NCBI RefSeq assembly: GCF_004765605.1
Contig: NZ_SRLC01000001.1
Span: 310,001 to 374,000, forward strand
Direction of reading: 5' to 3'
DNA: 64,000 nucleotides
From: Hymenobacter aquaticus
Lineage (GTDB): Bacteria > Bacteroidota > Bacteroidia > Cytophagales > Hymenobacteraceae
A program made the position numbers and the translations under genes. A model generated the notes under the pieces. That model ran no database searches, was not told the DNA's origin, and saw only the letters and a program-made list of their open reading frames with translations. Below, one piece after another: positions 7,083-16,064 of this stretch (within the stretch, counting starts at the first letter, position 1; every line of letters begins with the position of its first letter).

Positions 7083-9644
7083 ATGACTGATTCTCTTCCC
7101 GATTCCCGGCTGCCGGGGCTTAGCGCGGCCGAGGTGGCGCAGCAGCAGCGGCGCTACGGCCGCAACATTCTGAGCGCCGCGCCGCGCTCGTCCCTGTGGC
7201 GCAGTCTGCGTCAGGCCGCCACCGAGCCGATGTTCGTGCTGCTGGTGGTGACGGCTGGCCTGTATCTGGTGATGGGCAGCCGCGCCGAGGCCCTGACGCT
7301 GCTGGCGGCCACCGGGCTGGTGGCCGGCATCTCGCTCTACCAGGAAGTGCGCAGCGACCGGGCCTTGCAAGCCCTGCAGGCCCTGACCCAGCCCCGGGCC
7401 CAGGTGCGCCGCGCCGGTCAGCTCCTGGATATTGCCGCCGCCGACGTGGTGGTGGATGACGTGCTGCTGGTGGCCGAGGGCGAGCAGGTGGTAGCCGACG
7501 CCCTGCTGCTGCAAGCCCACGACGCGCTGGCCGACGAATCGTTTCTGACCGGGGAGTCGTTGCCGGTGGCGAAGGCCGCCGACGGGCAGCAGCAGATCTT
7601 TGCCGGCTCCGGCCTCACGCGCGGCGCGGTGGTGGCCCGGGTGACGGCCGTGGGCGCCACCACCCGGCTGGGGCGCATCGGCGGCCTGATTGAGCAGGTG
7701 CAGGCCCCGCCCACGCCCTTGCAGCGCCAGATAGCCGACTTCGTGCGCCGCATGGCCGTGGTGGGCGCCGGCGCTTTTGTGCTGGTGTGGGGCTACAACT
7801 GGTGGGAGTCGGGCAGTTTGTCGCACGGCCTGCTGCACGGCCTGACCCTGGCTATGGCCGTGCTGCCCGAGGAAATACCGGTGGCCCTGACGGCCTTTAT
7901 GGCCCTGGGCGCCTGGCGTCTGATGCGCCTGGGTATTCTGGTCAAGCAGCCGCGCACGGTCGAAACCCTGGGCTCGGCCACGGTCATCGGCGTCGACAAA
8001 ACCGGCACCCTGACCCAGAACCGGATGACGCTCACCCAGCTGTACTGCCCCGGCGAGGCCGGCGTCCGGGAAGTTGGCGGCCCGGGCGCGGCTACCAGCG
8101 CGCAACAGCAGCTTATTGCCACCGCCATGTGGGCCAGTGAGCCCCAGCCCTTCGACCCCATGGAGCAGGCCCTGCACCAGGCCTACGCCGCCAGCAGCCC
8201 CACCGACCTGCGCCCCGCCTACCGCCTCGTGCACGAGTACCCGCTGGGCGGGCAGCCCCCGATGATGACCCACGTGTTTCAGGACGACGCCGGCACGCGG
8301 CTCGTGGCGGCCAAAGGAGCCCCGGAAGGCATCGTGGCCCGCTGCGGGCTGCCGCCGACTGAGCAAGCGGCGGTGCTGGCCGCGCTGCAGACGATGGCCG
8401 CCGCCGGCCTGCGCGTGCTGGGCGTGGCCCGCAGCGCCAGCCCGGCCGCTTACCCGGCCACCCAGGAAGAGTTTGCCTGGGAGTTCGTGGGGCTGGTGGG
8501 CTTCAGCGACCCGCCCAAGGCCAGCTCGGCGGCCGTGCTGCAGCAGTTTTACGCCGCCGGCATTCAGGTCAAGATGATTACCGGCGACAATGCCCTGACC
8601 GCGGCGGCCATTGCCCGGCAGGTCGGGCTGCGCCGCGCCGCGCCGGTGCTCACCGGGGCCGAGGTCATGGCCCTGGCTGCCCCGGAGCTGCGGCGGCGCG
8701 TGGGCCTGGTCAACCTGTACGCCCGCATGTTTCCCGAGGCCAAGCTGCGCGTGATGGAAGCCCTGAAAGCCAACGGGGAAGTGGTAGCCATGACCGGCGA
8801 CGGGGTAAACGACGCGCCCGCCCTGAAGGCGGCCCACATTGGGGTGGCTATGGGCCGGCGCGGCACCGAGCTGGCCCGGCAGGCGGCCTCCCTGGTGCTG
8901 CTCGACGATGAGCTGACCGGCATGGTAACGGCCATTGCCTACGGGCGCACCATTTATCGTAACCTGAAAAAGGCCGTGCAGTACATCCTGGCCATCCACG
9001 TCCCCCTGATTTTGACGGTGCTGGTGCCTTCACTGCTGGCCTGGCGGTTTCCGGTGCTGCTGGGCCCGGTGCACGTCATCTTTCTGGAGCTGCTGATGGG
9101 CCCCACCTGCTCCATCGTCTTCGAGAACGAGCCCCCGGAAGCCGGCACCATGCAGGAGCCCCCGCGCCCGGTGAATGCCACGTTTTTGTCCTTGCCCGAT
9201 CTGAGCGGCAGCCTCGGGCAAGGGGCCGTAGTGGCCGCGGGCGTGCTCGGCCTGGCGTATTATGCCCAGCAGCAGGGCGGGAGCGAAACCCTGGTGCGCA
9301 CCCTGGCTTTTACCACCCTGGTGTTGGCCAACGCGGCCCTGACGATAGTTAGTCGGTCGCGGCGGCACACGCTGGCCACCACCTGGCGCTACCCCAACCC
9401 GCTCGTGCCCGTGGCACTGCTCCTGACGCTGGCCCTGCTGGCGCTCTGCCTGGGGCTGCCGGCCCTGCGGCAGCTGTTTCAGCTCCAGGTTCTAACTGGG
9501 TCCCAACTGGCTTTCAGCGCGGCCGTGGCCCTGGTTAGCACTTTCTGGTTTGAAGGCTACAAAGCCTGGAAAAATGCCGTCGGCCCCCGGCCGCCGGCCC
9601 GTAGCACTGCCCCGCGCGCGGCACCGGCCAACCGGGCGGGCTGA
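7083..9644 (+). CDS. P-type cation-transporting ATPase (copy B)
   Basis: An 853-residue membrane pump with TGES (SFLTGESLPVAK), phosphorylation motif DKTGTLTQNRM with the aspartate at about residue 305, and hinge TGDGVNDAPALKAAHIGVAMG. Helix 4 reads AVLPEEIPVALTAFMALG, so the PEEIP motif differs from PEGMS of copy A and implies different ion selectivity. The N-terminal segment (GLSAAEVAQQQRRYGRNIL) is a normal cation-ATPase N domain. The last 25 residues are Arg/Pro/Ala-rich. This HAD-IC ATPase group is often found with stress genes; its substrate is not established. Confidence 0.87.
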   Translation: MTDSLPDSRLPGLSAAEVAQQQRRYGRNILSAAPRSSLWRSLRQAATEPMFVLLVVTAGLYLVMGSRAEALTLLAATGLVAGISLYQEVRSDRALQALQALTQPRAQVRRAGQLLDIAAADVVVDDVLLVAEGEQVVADALLLQAHDALADESFLTGESLPVAKAADGQQQIFAGSGLTRGAVVARVTAVGATTRLGRIGGLIEQVQAPPTPLQRQIADFVRRMAVVGAGAFVLVWGYNWWESGSLSHGLLHGLTLAMAVLPEEIPVALTAFMALGAWRLMRLGILVKQPRTVETLGSATVIGVDKTGTLTQNRMTLTQLYCPGEAGVREVGGPGAATSAQQQLIATAMWASEPQPFDPMEQALHQAYAASSPTDLRPAYRLVHEYPLGGQPPMMTHVFQDDAGTRLVAAKGAPEGIVARCGLPPTEQAAVLAALQTMAAAGLRVLGVARSASPAAYPATQEEFAWEFVGLVGFSDPPKASSAAVLQQFYAAGIQVKMITGDNALTAAAIARQVGLRRAAPVLTGAEVMALAAPELRRRVGLVNLYARMFPEAKLRVMEALKANGEVVAMTGDGVNDAPALKAAHIGVAMGRRGTELARQAASLVLLDDELTGMVTAIAYGRTIYRNLKKAVQYILAIHVPLILTVLVPSLLAWRFPVLLGPVHVIFLELLMGPTCSIVFENEPPEAGTMQEPPRPVNATFLSLPDLSGSLGQGAVVAAGVLGLAYYAQQQGGSETLVRTLAFTTLVLANAALTIVSRSRRHTLATTWRYPNPLVPVALLLTLALLALCLGLPALRQLFQLQVLTGSQLAFSAAVALVSTFWFEGYKAWKNAVGPRPPARSTAPRAAPANRAG

Positions 9645-9739
9645 GCGGGCCAACGCGCCACGCTCCGGGAAACGGCAGCGCACGCATTGCTCCCAGCGCG
9701 TGGTGGCCTGCACATTCTGCTGCTTGCGCAGCAGCGCCG

Positions 9740-10480
9740 CTACGAGGCGTCGGCGTCGGCTGCTTGGGCAATGCGGGCCAGAATGTCGTTCATCATGTCG
9801 ACCTGAATGCGTTGCAGCTCCAGCAGATCCTGCTGCTGGTGCAGAATCAGGTGGTCGAGCTTCTCGTGCAGCATCCGGATTTCCAGCTCCGACTTCAGAT
9901 TAATCATGTAGTCTTTGCGGGCCCGCTGCCGGTCCTTGTCTTCCTGCCGGTTCTGGCTCATCATAATCACGGGGGCCTGCAACGCCGCCACGCACGACAG
10001 CACCAGGTTCAGCAGAATGAAGGGGTAGGGGTCGAAGCCGGCGCGGCCCAGCCCCCAGGTATTCAGCCCGATCCAGGCCAGCATGGTGCCGAAAAACAGC
10101 AGGATAAACCGCCAGCTGCCCCCGAAAGCGGCAATCTGGTCGGCCAGGCGCTGGCCCAGCGTGAGCGGGGGCACGTCGTCTTCCAGCTTGTCGCTCAGGG
10201 TGCTGTCGGCCTGCAGGTGGTCGAGCACGGTTTGCTCCAGGGCCGACAGCTCGCCGACTTCGCGCAGCAGGTATTGCTGCATGTACTGGCGGCGGTAGCC
10301 GTTCAGCTCGCTTTGGGCCAGCACGTCGTCGGCCGTAAAGTTGGGGTGGGTCTGCCGGATCAGGGCCAGCAGGGCCGGTTGCAGCAGCTGGCCGCTTACC
10401 TGCTCCGTGAGCGGAAACTCGCGGCCCGAGCAAGCGCTGACAAAGGTGCGGGGCAGCGTGGGCGGTTGGGCGGGCGTCAT
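9740..10480 (-). CDS. DUF1003 membrane protein
   Basis: A 246-residue protein. An N-terminal soluble part of about 120 residues (with CSGREFPLTEQVSG) precedes two membrane helices, WRFILLFFGTMLAWIGLN around residue 135 and YPFILLNLVLSCVAALQAP around residue 165. The family-defining MMSQNRQ..KDR....DY..N...E.EI..LH.K.D motif follows, then a basic coiled tail. This is the DUF1003 signature. The function is unknown. The gene starts 9 bp after the stop of the beta-CASP hydrolase and is probably co-transcribed with it. Confidence 0.85.
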   Translation of the reverse strand: MTPAQPPTLPRTFVSACSGREFPLTEQVSGQLLQPALLALIRQTHPNFTADDVLAQSELNGYRRQYMQQYLLREVGELSALEQTVLDHLQADSTLSDKLEDDVPPLTLGQRLADQIAAFGGSWRFILLFFGTMLAWIGLNTWGLGRAGFDPYPFILLNLVLSCVAALQAPVIMMSQNRQEDKDRQRARKDYMINLKSELEIRMLHEKLDHLILHQQQDLLELQRIQVDMMNDILARIAQAADADAS

Positions 10481-10489
10481 GGGCGGGGC

Positions 10490-12025
10490 TTACAGGCCGG
10501 TAAAAAGCACGGCGGAATCCTGGTACTCGGGCACGACGACGTTGGGCCAGCCCCGGTCCTGGCGCAGGGCCAGGGCCAGGCTGGTCGCCGCCGCCGGCTC
10601 GCCGTGCACCACGAAGGTGACTTTGGGCGCCTGCTCAAAATTCTGCAGCCAGCGCAGCAGCTCGGTGCGGTCGGCGTGGGCCGAGAAGCCGTCGAGCTCG
10701 GCTACGTGGCAGCGCACCGGCACCCATTCCCCGAACATCTTGAGCTGCTGCTCCCCGTTCTGCAGGCTGCGGCCCCGGGTGCCCTCGGCCTGGTAGCCCA
10801 CCAGCACCACCGTATCCTGGGGGCGGGGCAGGCGGTGGTAGAGGTGGTGCAAAATGCGCCCTCCGGTGCACATGCCGCTGGCCGAGATGATAATAGCCGG
10901 CCCGGCCAGCCGGTTCAGGGCCTTGGACTGCTGCTGGTCGCTGACGAACTGCAGCCCCTCGAAGGCAAAGGGGCTGCCCGTGCCCAGGCGGTGGGCCGTG
11001 GGGTGGTGCCCAAACAGCTGGGTCACCCGAATGCCCATCGGGCTGTCGACGTAGATGGGCACCCGGGGCACGCGGCCTTCCCGGCGCAGCTTGCGCAGGT
11101 AATACAGCAGGGTCTGGGTGCGGCCCACGGCAAAGGCGGCCAGCAGCAGCACGCCGCCCCGGCCCAGGGCCTCATTGACCAACGCGGCCAGCTCGGCTTC
11201 CGGGTCCTGGGGCCGGGTGTTCCGGTCGCCGTAGGTCGATTCGACCAGCAGCACGTCGGCGTCCCGGATGGGGGTGGGGTCGAACAGCACCGGGTTGTCG
11301 TAGCGGCCCAGGTCGCCGGAAAAAACCAGCTTTTTGTGCTGCCGGGCGCCCTGCACCGTCATTTCCACGATGGCCGAGCCCAGAATGTGCCCCGCGTCGC
11401 GAAACACGACCTGCACCTCCGCGTTGATGCTGACCGGCTGATTATACGCCACCGGCTCGAGGTGAAGCAGCACCCGCTCGGCGTCGGCGGTGGTGTAGAG
11501 CGGCTCGGCGGGATGGTGCCTGGAGTAGCCCCGCTCGTTGGCAAAGCCCGCTTCCTCCTCCTGTAGCCGGGCCGAGTCGAGCAGCAGGATGCGCAGCAGG
11601 TCGGCGGTGGCCTCGGTGCAGTAGATGGGCCCTTGGAAGCCGTCCTTCACCAGCCGGGGCAGGTAGCCGCTGTGGTCGATGTGGGCGTGGGTGAGCACCA
11701 CGGCGTCCAGGTCGGCGGGTTCCAGCGGCAGGGGCTCCCGGTTGCGCAGGCGCAGCTCCTTCAGGCCCTGAAACAGTCCGCAGTCAATCAGCAGCCGCTG
11801 CTGGCCCAGGCGGTGTTGCAGGGTAAGCAGGTACTTGGAGCCCGTCACGCAGTGGGCCGCCCCCAGAAACGTCAGGCTGACGTTCAGCGCGGGCCGGGCC
11901 GGGAAGTCGGCCGCGCGCGGCCCGTCGGCCGCCGCCGAGTGGCTGCCTGGGGCCTGAGCCGGGGCGGAGGCCGTTAGGAAAGCGGGAAACTGCGGCAGGG
12001 CGGAAAAGGCTGGGGTTGGGTTCAT
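10490..12025 (-). CDS. Beta-CASP metallo-beta-lactamase-fold RNase/exonuclease
   Basis: A 511-residue protein with the zinc motif LTHAHIDHSGYLP, then DAGHILGSA, the beta-CASP motif ISASGMCTGGRI and the late zinc ligand region GFSAHADRTELLRW, in the order seen in the YSH1/CPSF-73-like RNA-processing family. The first 60 residues are Pro/Ala-rich and not conserved-looking. The hydrolase proper begins at LNVSLTFLGAAHCVTGSKYLL, so a shorter start is possible. I chose the methionine at 12025; the frame is open another 50 codons upstream but that stretch has no coding character. Its position among USP genes suggests RNA turnover during stress, which is inference. Confidence 0.85.
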   Translation of the reverse strand: MNPTPAFSALPQFPAFLTASAPAQAPGSHSAAADGPRAADFPARPALNVSLTFLGAAHCVTGSKYLLTLQHRLGQQRLLIDCGLFQGLKELRLRNREPLPLEPADLDAVVLTHAHIDHSGYLPRLVKDGFQGPIYCTEATADLLRILLLDSARLQEEEAGFANERGYSRHHPAEPLYTTADAERVLLHLEPVAYNQPVSINAEVQVVFRDAGHILGSAIVEMTVQGARQHKKLVFSGDLGRYDNPVLFDPTPIRDADVLLVESTYGDRNTRPQDPEAELAALVNEALGRGGVLLLAAFAVGRTQTLLYYLRKLRREGRVPRVPIYVDSPMGIRVTQLFGHHPTAHRLGTGSPFAFEGLQFVSDQQQSKALNRLAGPAIIISASGMCTGGRILHHLYHRLPRPQDTVVLVGYQAEGTRGRSLQNGEQQLKMFGEWVPVRCHVAELDGFSAHADRTELLRWLQNFEQAPKVTFVVHGEPAAATSLALALRQDRGWPNVVVPEYQDSAVLFTGL

Positions 12026-12269
12026 GACTTTCGGAAAGGAGAATAAGGCGCTGGGCAACACCCCGCGGCCGGCCCGCGCGGGGCCGGCGGGAGGCATTGC
12101 ATTGCGCCAGGATAGAGCAGAGCCCCGCGCCGGAACACGAGCTAGGGCCTGCTCTTCTAGTATATGGCCGGACAAGCCGGCCCTCTTTCGGTTGGGAAAA
12201 GCAGCCTGATTGCCGCTGCCCCGGGTGCCGGGCTCGTGGGCACGGGCCCGGCATCCGGAAAGGTGGGCG

Positions 12270-13151
12270 TTAGTGGACCGCGGCCGTTTTGCGGCTGCCC
12301 GGCCCGCCCGGCTTCACTTCGGTGGCCGTGGGCAGCACCAGCACCGGCACCGGGCTTTGGGCCAGCAGCCGGGCCGTGACGCTGCGGTGAAACAGCTCGC
12401 CGAGGTAGCTCCGCTCCCGGGCCAGCACGATGACCATGTCGGCCTGGGTATCCTGCGCGGCCCTGAGCAGGCCCGCGTCGGAGTGGTGGTGCACGTAGCC
12501 CCGCAGCTCGGGCGTGGTTATTCCTTCCACCAGGCCACTGGTTTGCACCGCGCGCAGGGCCGCCCCGCACCCGGCATCGTCGGCGGTGGTGCCCGATACG
12601 TGGGCTACCACCACGGCCGTGCCCAGCGTGGCCAGCAGCTGGCGCAGGGGCCGGGCGTTGGGGCCGAGCAGGAATGGCTCCCGGTCGGCGGCAATCAGGA
12701 AGCGGCGGGGTGGCTCCTGCACCGCCGCGCCGCGCGGCACGACCAGCACGGGATACTGCAGGGTGCGCAGCAAATCGGCGCAGTCGGCCTCCACGCTGGC
12801 CCCGGCCCCGCCGGGCTCGGGCTGGCCCAGCACAAACAGCACCGGGTGGTGGCGCTTGGCCAAATCCTGCGCCACCACCGGCAGCAGGTCGGTGGTGATT
12901 TCCACCGTGGCCGGCGTGGTCAGGCCCTCGGCCTGCCGGTAGAGGGCGGCGGCCGTTTCGGTTTGCCGGCGCAGCTCATCCTGCCGAAATTCCTCGCCCA
13001 GCATCTCGTAGGGGTCAAACATGGAGGCGCGGTTGACGTGCAGCAGCACCAGGGAGGTTTGCAGCGCCTGGGCTAGCGTATCGGCGTAGCGGACGGCCTG
13101 GCGGGCTCCCTCGTAGAAACCGGCGAAGGCAATGATGGTCAGTGACGACAT
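12270..13151 (-). CDS. Two-domain universal stress protein
   Basis: A 293-residue cytoplasmic protein with tandem UspA domains. The first opens SSLTIIAFAGFYEGARQAVRY. The second starts around residue 145 (RRFLIAADREPFLLG) and ends SVTARLLAQSPVPVLVLP, the classic UspA C-terminal strand. The 'LAERHHPVLFVLG'-like and RSYLGELFHRSVT segments match the nucleotide-loop region of bacteroidete two-domain USPs. It is the last of four adjacent USP genes, 47 bp after the previous one. A 243-bp gap separates it from the beta-CASP gene downstream. Confidence 0.85.
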   Translation of the reverse strand: MSSLTIIAFAGFYEGARQAVRYADTLAQALQTSLVLLHVNRASMFDPYEMLGEEFRQDELRRQTETAAALYRQAEGLTTPATVEITTDLLPVVAQDLAKRHHPVLFVLGQPEPGGAGASVEADCADLLRTLQYPVLVVPRGAAVQEPPRRFLIAADREPFLLGPNARPLRQLLATLGTAVVVAHVSGTTADDAGCGAALRAVQTSGLVEGITTPELRGYVHHHSDAGLLRAAQDTQADMVIVLARERSYLGELFHRSVTARLLAQSPVPVLVLPTATEVKPGGPGSRKTAAVH

Positions 13152-13198
13152 GGCAGCAGCAGCTAAGGAATGAGTGAAAAAACCGGGTTTGGGGCAAC

Positions 13199-14044
13199 TT
13201 AGGCCGGGGTGTCGGCGCGCTGCGCGGGCAGCAGCAGGAGCGGCACCGGCGTGTGGCGGGCCACGTAGCCAGTCACGCTGCCGGTGAAGAGTTTGTGCAG
13301 CCAGCCGTGGCCCTGGTCAAGCAGGGCCAGCACATCGGCCTCCAGCTCATCCACGCCCTGCAGAATGCCCGAGCCCGCCTGCTGCCCGAGGACCTTGTGG
13401 AGTCCGCACCGGGGCATGGCCGCCGCCAGCCCGCTGGTCTGCGCGGCCCGCAGCCCGTCCCAGCCGCCCGCCCGCTCGTGCGCGTCCAGCACCGTTACGG
13501 CCACGATATCCGGGCCCAGGGCATCGAGCAGCGGCGCCAGCGCCGTTGCGCCCGGGGTCAGCCGGAAAGGCCGGTCTTCCAGGGCCAGCGCCAGCTGCCG
13601 GGGTGGGCGCAGGCCGCTGGCCGGCAGGTGCTCGGGCACCAGCAGCACGGGGCAGTCCACGCGTTGGGGCACGGCCAGGACGCGGTTGCTTAGCCAGTCG
13701 TCGAGCAGGCCGTCGGTGGTGGTGAGGCCGGCCACGAGCAGCTGGGGCCGGTATTTCTCCACGGCCTGGCTGACGGCCAGGTCCCAGGAAGTGTCGAAAA
13801 CCTCGGCCGTGGCCGGCACCGGCAGGGCGGCGGCCAGCTGGTCGAGCCGTTGGCTGGTGCGCTGCCGGTACTGCGTGTCGGGCACGGGCAGGGTCAGGCC
13901 AAAATCCAGGGGCACGGGCTCCGGGGAATACACGTGTACCAGGTGCAGCTCGGCCGGCAGGGCGGCGGCCAGGGTGGCGGCATACCGGCGGGCCCGCTCC
14001 GCGGCGGCGGAGAAGTCGGTCAGAACAACAAGGCTGGAGTTCAT
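13199..14044 (-). CDS. Two-domain universal stress protein
   Basis: A 281-residue protein beginning NSSLVVLTDFSAAAERARRY, with a second UspA domain from about residue 145 (RQLALALEDRPFRLTPG) and the end FTGSVTGYVARHTPVPLLLLP. The start at 14044 is fixed by the conserved 'VVLTDFSAAA' opening shared with its neighbours. An open frame continues far upstream, but only as antisense or overlap of the next USP gene. It is the third of four tandem USP genes, diverged enough from the others to suggest old duplications. Confidence 0.84.
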   Translation of the reverse strand: MNSSLVVLTDFSAAAERARRYAATLAAALPAELHLVHVYSPEPVPLDFGLTLPVPDTQYRQRTSQRLDQLAAALPVPATAEVFDTSWDLAVSQAVEKYRPQLLVAGLTTTDGLLDDWLSNRVLAVPQRVDCPVLLVPEHLPASGLRPPRQLALALEDRPFRLTPGATALAPLLDALGPDIVAVTVLDAHERAGGWDGLRAAQTSGLAAAMPRCGLHKVLGQQAGSGILQGVDELEADVLALLDQGHGWLHKLFTGSVTGYVARHTPVPLLLLPAQRADTPA

Positions 14045-14094
14045 CGGAATACGGCAGCTTAAGGGTGGCGGAGGGAACAGTAACCGAGCTTTCT

Positions 14095-14961
14095 TCAGCT
14101 CAGATTCGGCATCCAGTCGGGCACCTCGGGCGCGGCGGCCGGCAGCAGCAGCACGGGCACCGTGGCGTGGCGCAGCACCTGGGCCGTGACGCTCTGGTGA
14201 AACAGCCGGCCCAGAAAGCTGCGGGGGCGGGCAATGAGCACCAGCACCTCGGCCTGGGTATCGACGACGGCCTGTAGAATCCCGGCCGCGGGCGTCACTC
14301 CCGACTCCTCGTAGAGCTCCAGCGGCTGGTCGGGCAGCAGCCGGCTCAGATGCACGTTGGCCAGGGCCCGCTGGCCCGGAAAGGCCTGTTGCTCGCCGGG
14401 CACTACCACGTGCACCACCGTAGTGGCCGCCTGCCAGGCCTGCAGCAGCGCAGCCGCCTCGCGGGTGGTGGCGTTGGGCGTGAACTCCTCGGCATCGACG
14501 GCAATGGCAATGCGGCGCGGCAGCTTGGTTAGCGGCGCCGGCTGCTCGGGCACCAGCAGCAGCGGCCGGTGGGTAGTGCGCAGCAGGGCCTGGGCCTGGG
14601 TGTGCGGCAAGTGGCCGAACGGGTGGTGCTCCTGGCTCAGGCCCAGCACCAGCAGCAGCGGCTGGTAGCGCCGCACGGCATTGGCCACGGCTTCCGGCAG
14701 GGCTTCCACGGCCGCTACCACGGTGGTATCGACGGGAAACGGCAGGTGATGCACCATAGCTTCCAGCGCCACGGCGGCCTGGGCCTGGTCCGTGGCCTGA
14801 TTCACCAGTACTTCGGCCAGCTCCGGGGCCAGTACTGGCGTGGCGCACTGGTGCAGCAGCGTGAGGTGGGGGCGCAGTGGGGCCGTCAGCAGGGCGGCCG
14901 TGCGCACCACGTGCTCAGCGGGGCCCGCAAGGCTGGTCAGGACAAGAATGGAGGGAGGCAT
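14095..14961 (-). CDS. Two-domain universal stress protein
   Basis: A 288-residue protein starting PPSILVLTSLAGPAEHVVRT. The second UspA domain starts near residue 143 (RRIAIAVDAEEFTPN), and the protein ends SVTAQVLRHATVPVLLLPAA before a short acidic tail. The RPRSFLGRLFHQSVT segment is nearly the same as in the USP gene at 22355-23179. It lies 18 bp downstream of the USP gene at 14980 and 50 bp upstream of the next one, so the block is very likely one transcript. Confidence 0.85.
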   Translation of the reverse strand: MPPSILVLTSLAGPAEHVVRTAALLTAPLRPHLTLLHQCATPVLAPELAEVLVNQATDQAQAAVALEAMVHHLPFPVDTTVVAAVEALPEAVANAVRRYQPLLLVLGLSQEHHPFGHLPHTQAQALLRTTHRPLLLVPEQPAPLTKLPRRIAIAVDAEEFTPNATTREAAALLQAWQAATTVVHVVVPGEQQAFPGQRALANVHLSRLLPDQPLELYEESGVTPAAGILQAVVDTQAEVLVLIARPRSFLGRLFHQSVTAQVLRHATVPVLLLPAAAPEVPDWMPNLS

Positions 14962-14979
14962 AACGAGCGGGTGTGGCGG

Positions 14980-15801
14980 TTAATCTTCGGCGGGCAGCAC
15001 CAGCACCGGAATTGGGCTTTCCTGGAGCACCTGGGCCGTAATGCTGCGGTGAAACAGGCTGCCCAGCAAGCTGTGGCGCCGGGCCACCACCACCACGACA
15101 TCGGCTTCCAGACGGCCGGCTTCCTGCAGAATGCCGCCCACGGCGGTGCGCTGCGACACGTCGTGCACCTGGCTTTCCGTCAGCTCGTCGGCCAGCTCAT
15201 TGGCGCGAATTTCCTCCAGCACCTCGGCGGCTCCCGGGCGGGCGTGCTCCTCGTCGGTGACGTGCACGATGTCCAGGGTGCCTTGCGTGGCTTCCAGCAG
15301 GCGGCGTATCACATCCTGGTGGGAACACAGGCGGAAGGGCTGCCCATCGACGGCCAACAGGAAGCGCCGGGGCGGAAACGAGTCCCACCCCACGGTGGGC
15401 ACTACCAGCAGCGGGTAGGGCGCGTTGCGCAGCAAATCCATGGCCGTGCTGGTAATGACCTCCTGGGGCGTGGTGGCCGAGCCGGGCCTGCCCAGCACCA
15501 GCAGCAGCGGGTGGTGGTGGCGCACGGCCTGCTGCACGGCGTCGGGCAGAAAGCTGTCCGAAATATCAACTTCGGTCGGTACGGGCTGCTCGGCGGCCAG
15601 GTGCTGCAGGGCGTGGGTGGTCTGGCTTTCTCCCTGCCGGGTATGGCGGGCGTGGTATTCTTCCGGGGCCAGCAGCCCGTCGCGGCGCACGTGCAGCAGC
15701 ACCAGCGGGGCCCCCAGCGGCACGGCCAGCTGCGCGGCGTAGGAAAGGGCCCGGTTGGAGACGGCGAAAAAATCGGTCAAAACGACAAGTGAGGGAGCCA
15801 T
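14980..15801 (-). CDS. Two-domain universal stress protein
   Basis: A 273-residue protein starting APSLVVLTDFFAVSNRALSY. The second domain begins around residue 145 (RRFLLAVDGQPFRLCS), and it ends SITAQVLQESPIPVLVLPAED. It is the first of the four tandem USP genes and is the closest in sequence to the separate plus-strand USP at 22355, sharing LLHVRRD and the opening. A 27-bp gap separates it from the small reading frame before it. Confidence 0.86.
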   Translation of the reverse strand: MAPSLVVLTDFFAVSNRALSYAAQLAVPLGAPLVLLHVRRDGLLAPEEYHARHTRQGESQTTHALQHLAAEQPVPTEVDISDSFLPDAVQQAVRHHHPLLLVLGRPGSATTPQEVITSTAMDLLRNAPYPLLVVPTVGWDSFPPRRFLLAVDGQPFRLCSHQDVIRRLLEATQGTLDIVHVTDEEHARPGAAEVLEEIRANELADELTESQVHDVSQRTAVGGILQEAGRLEADVVVVVARRHSLLGSLFHRSITAQVLQESPIPVLVLPAED

Positions 15802-15828
15802 AACAGTCAGGTGAGAAGATGCGGAAAA

Positions 15829-16041
15829 TCAGGCGTTCGGGGCTGCCGCGCCCGGGGTGGGCGGTGGCGGCGCGGCCGGGTTGTTGGCACTCAGTTCCGG
15901 CGCGGGCTGCCAGTCGGCCACTACCAAAAGCGAGTCGGCCTGCTGGGCCAGGTGCAGCGTGGCCGGGCTCGTAGGCCCCGGCCCGGGCCGCATTCCCGGC
16001 CGGTGGGTGCGGGAAGAGGAGAAGCGGGCGGAGAATCTCAT
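15829..16041 (-). CDS. Small hypothetical protein, doubtful
   Basis: A 70-codon frame (MRFSARFSSSRTHRPGMRPG at the start, a central LAQQADSLLVVADWQPAPEL, then a Pro/Ala tail) sits exactly between the BON and USP genes on the same strand, with 23 and 27 bp gaps. The spacing favours a real gene in the operon. The composition (Arg/Pro/Ala) is what non-coding GC-rich DNA also gives. No family is recognised. Confidence 0.3.
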   Translation of the reverse strand: MRFSARFSSSRTHRPGMRPGPGPTSPATLHLAQQADSLLVVADWQPAPELSANNPAAPPPPTPGAAAPNA

Positions 16042-16064
16042 GGCGCGTCCTGCAAAGCCGCCGC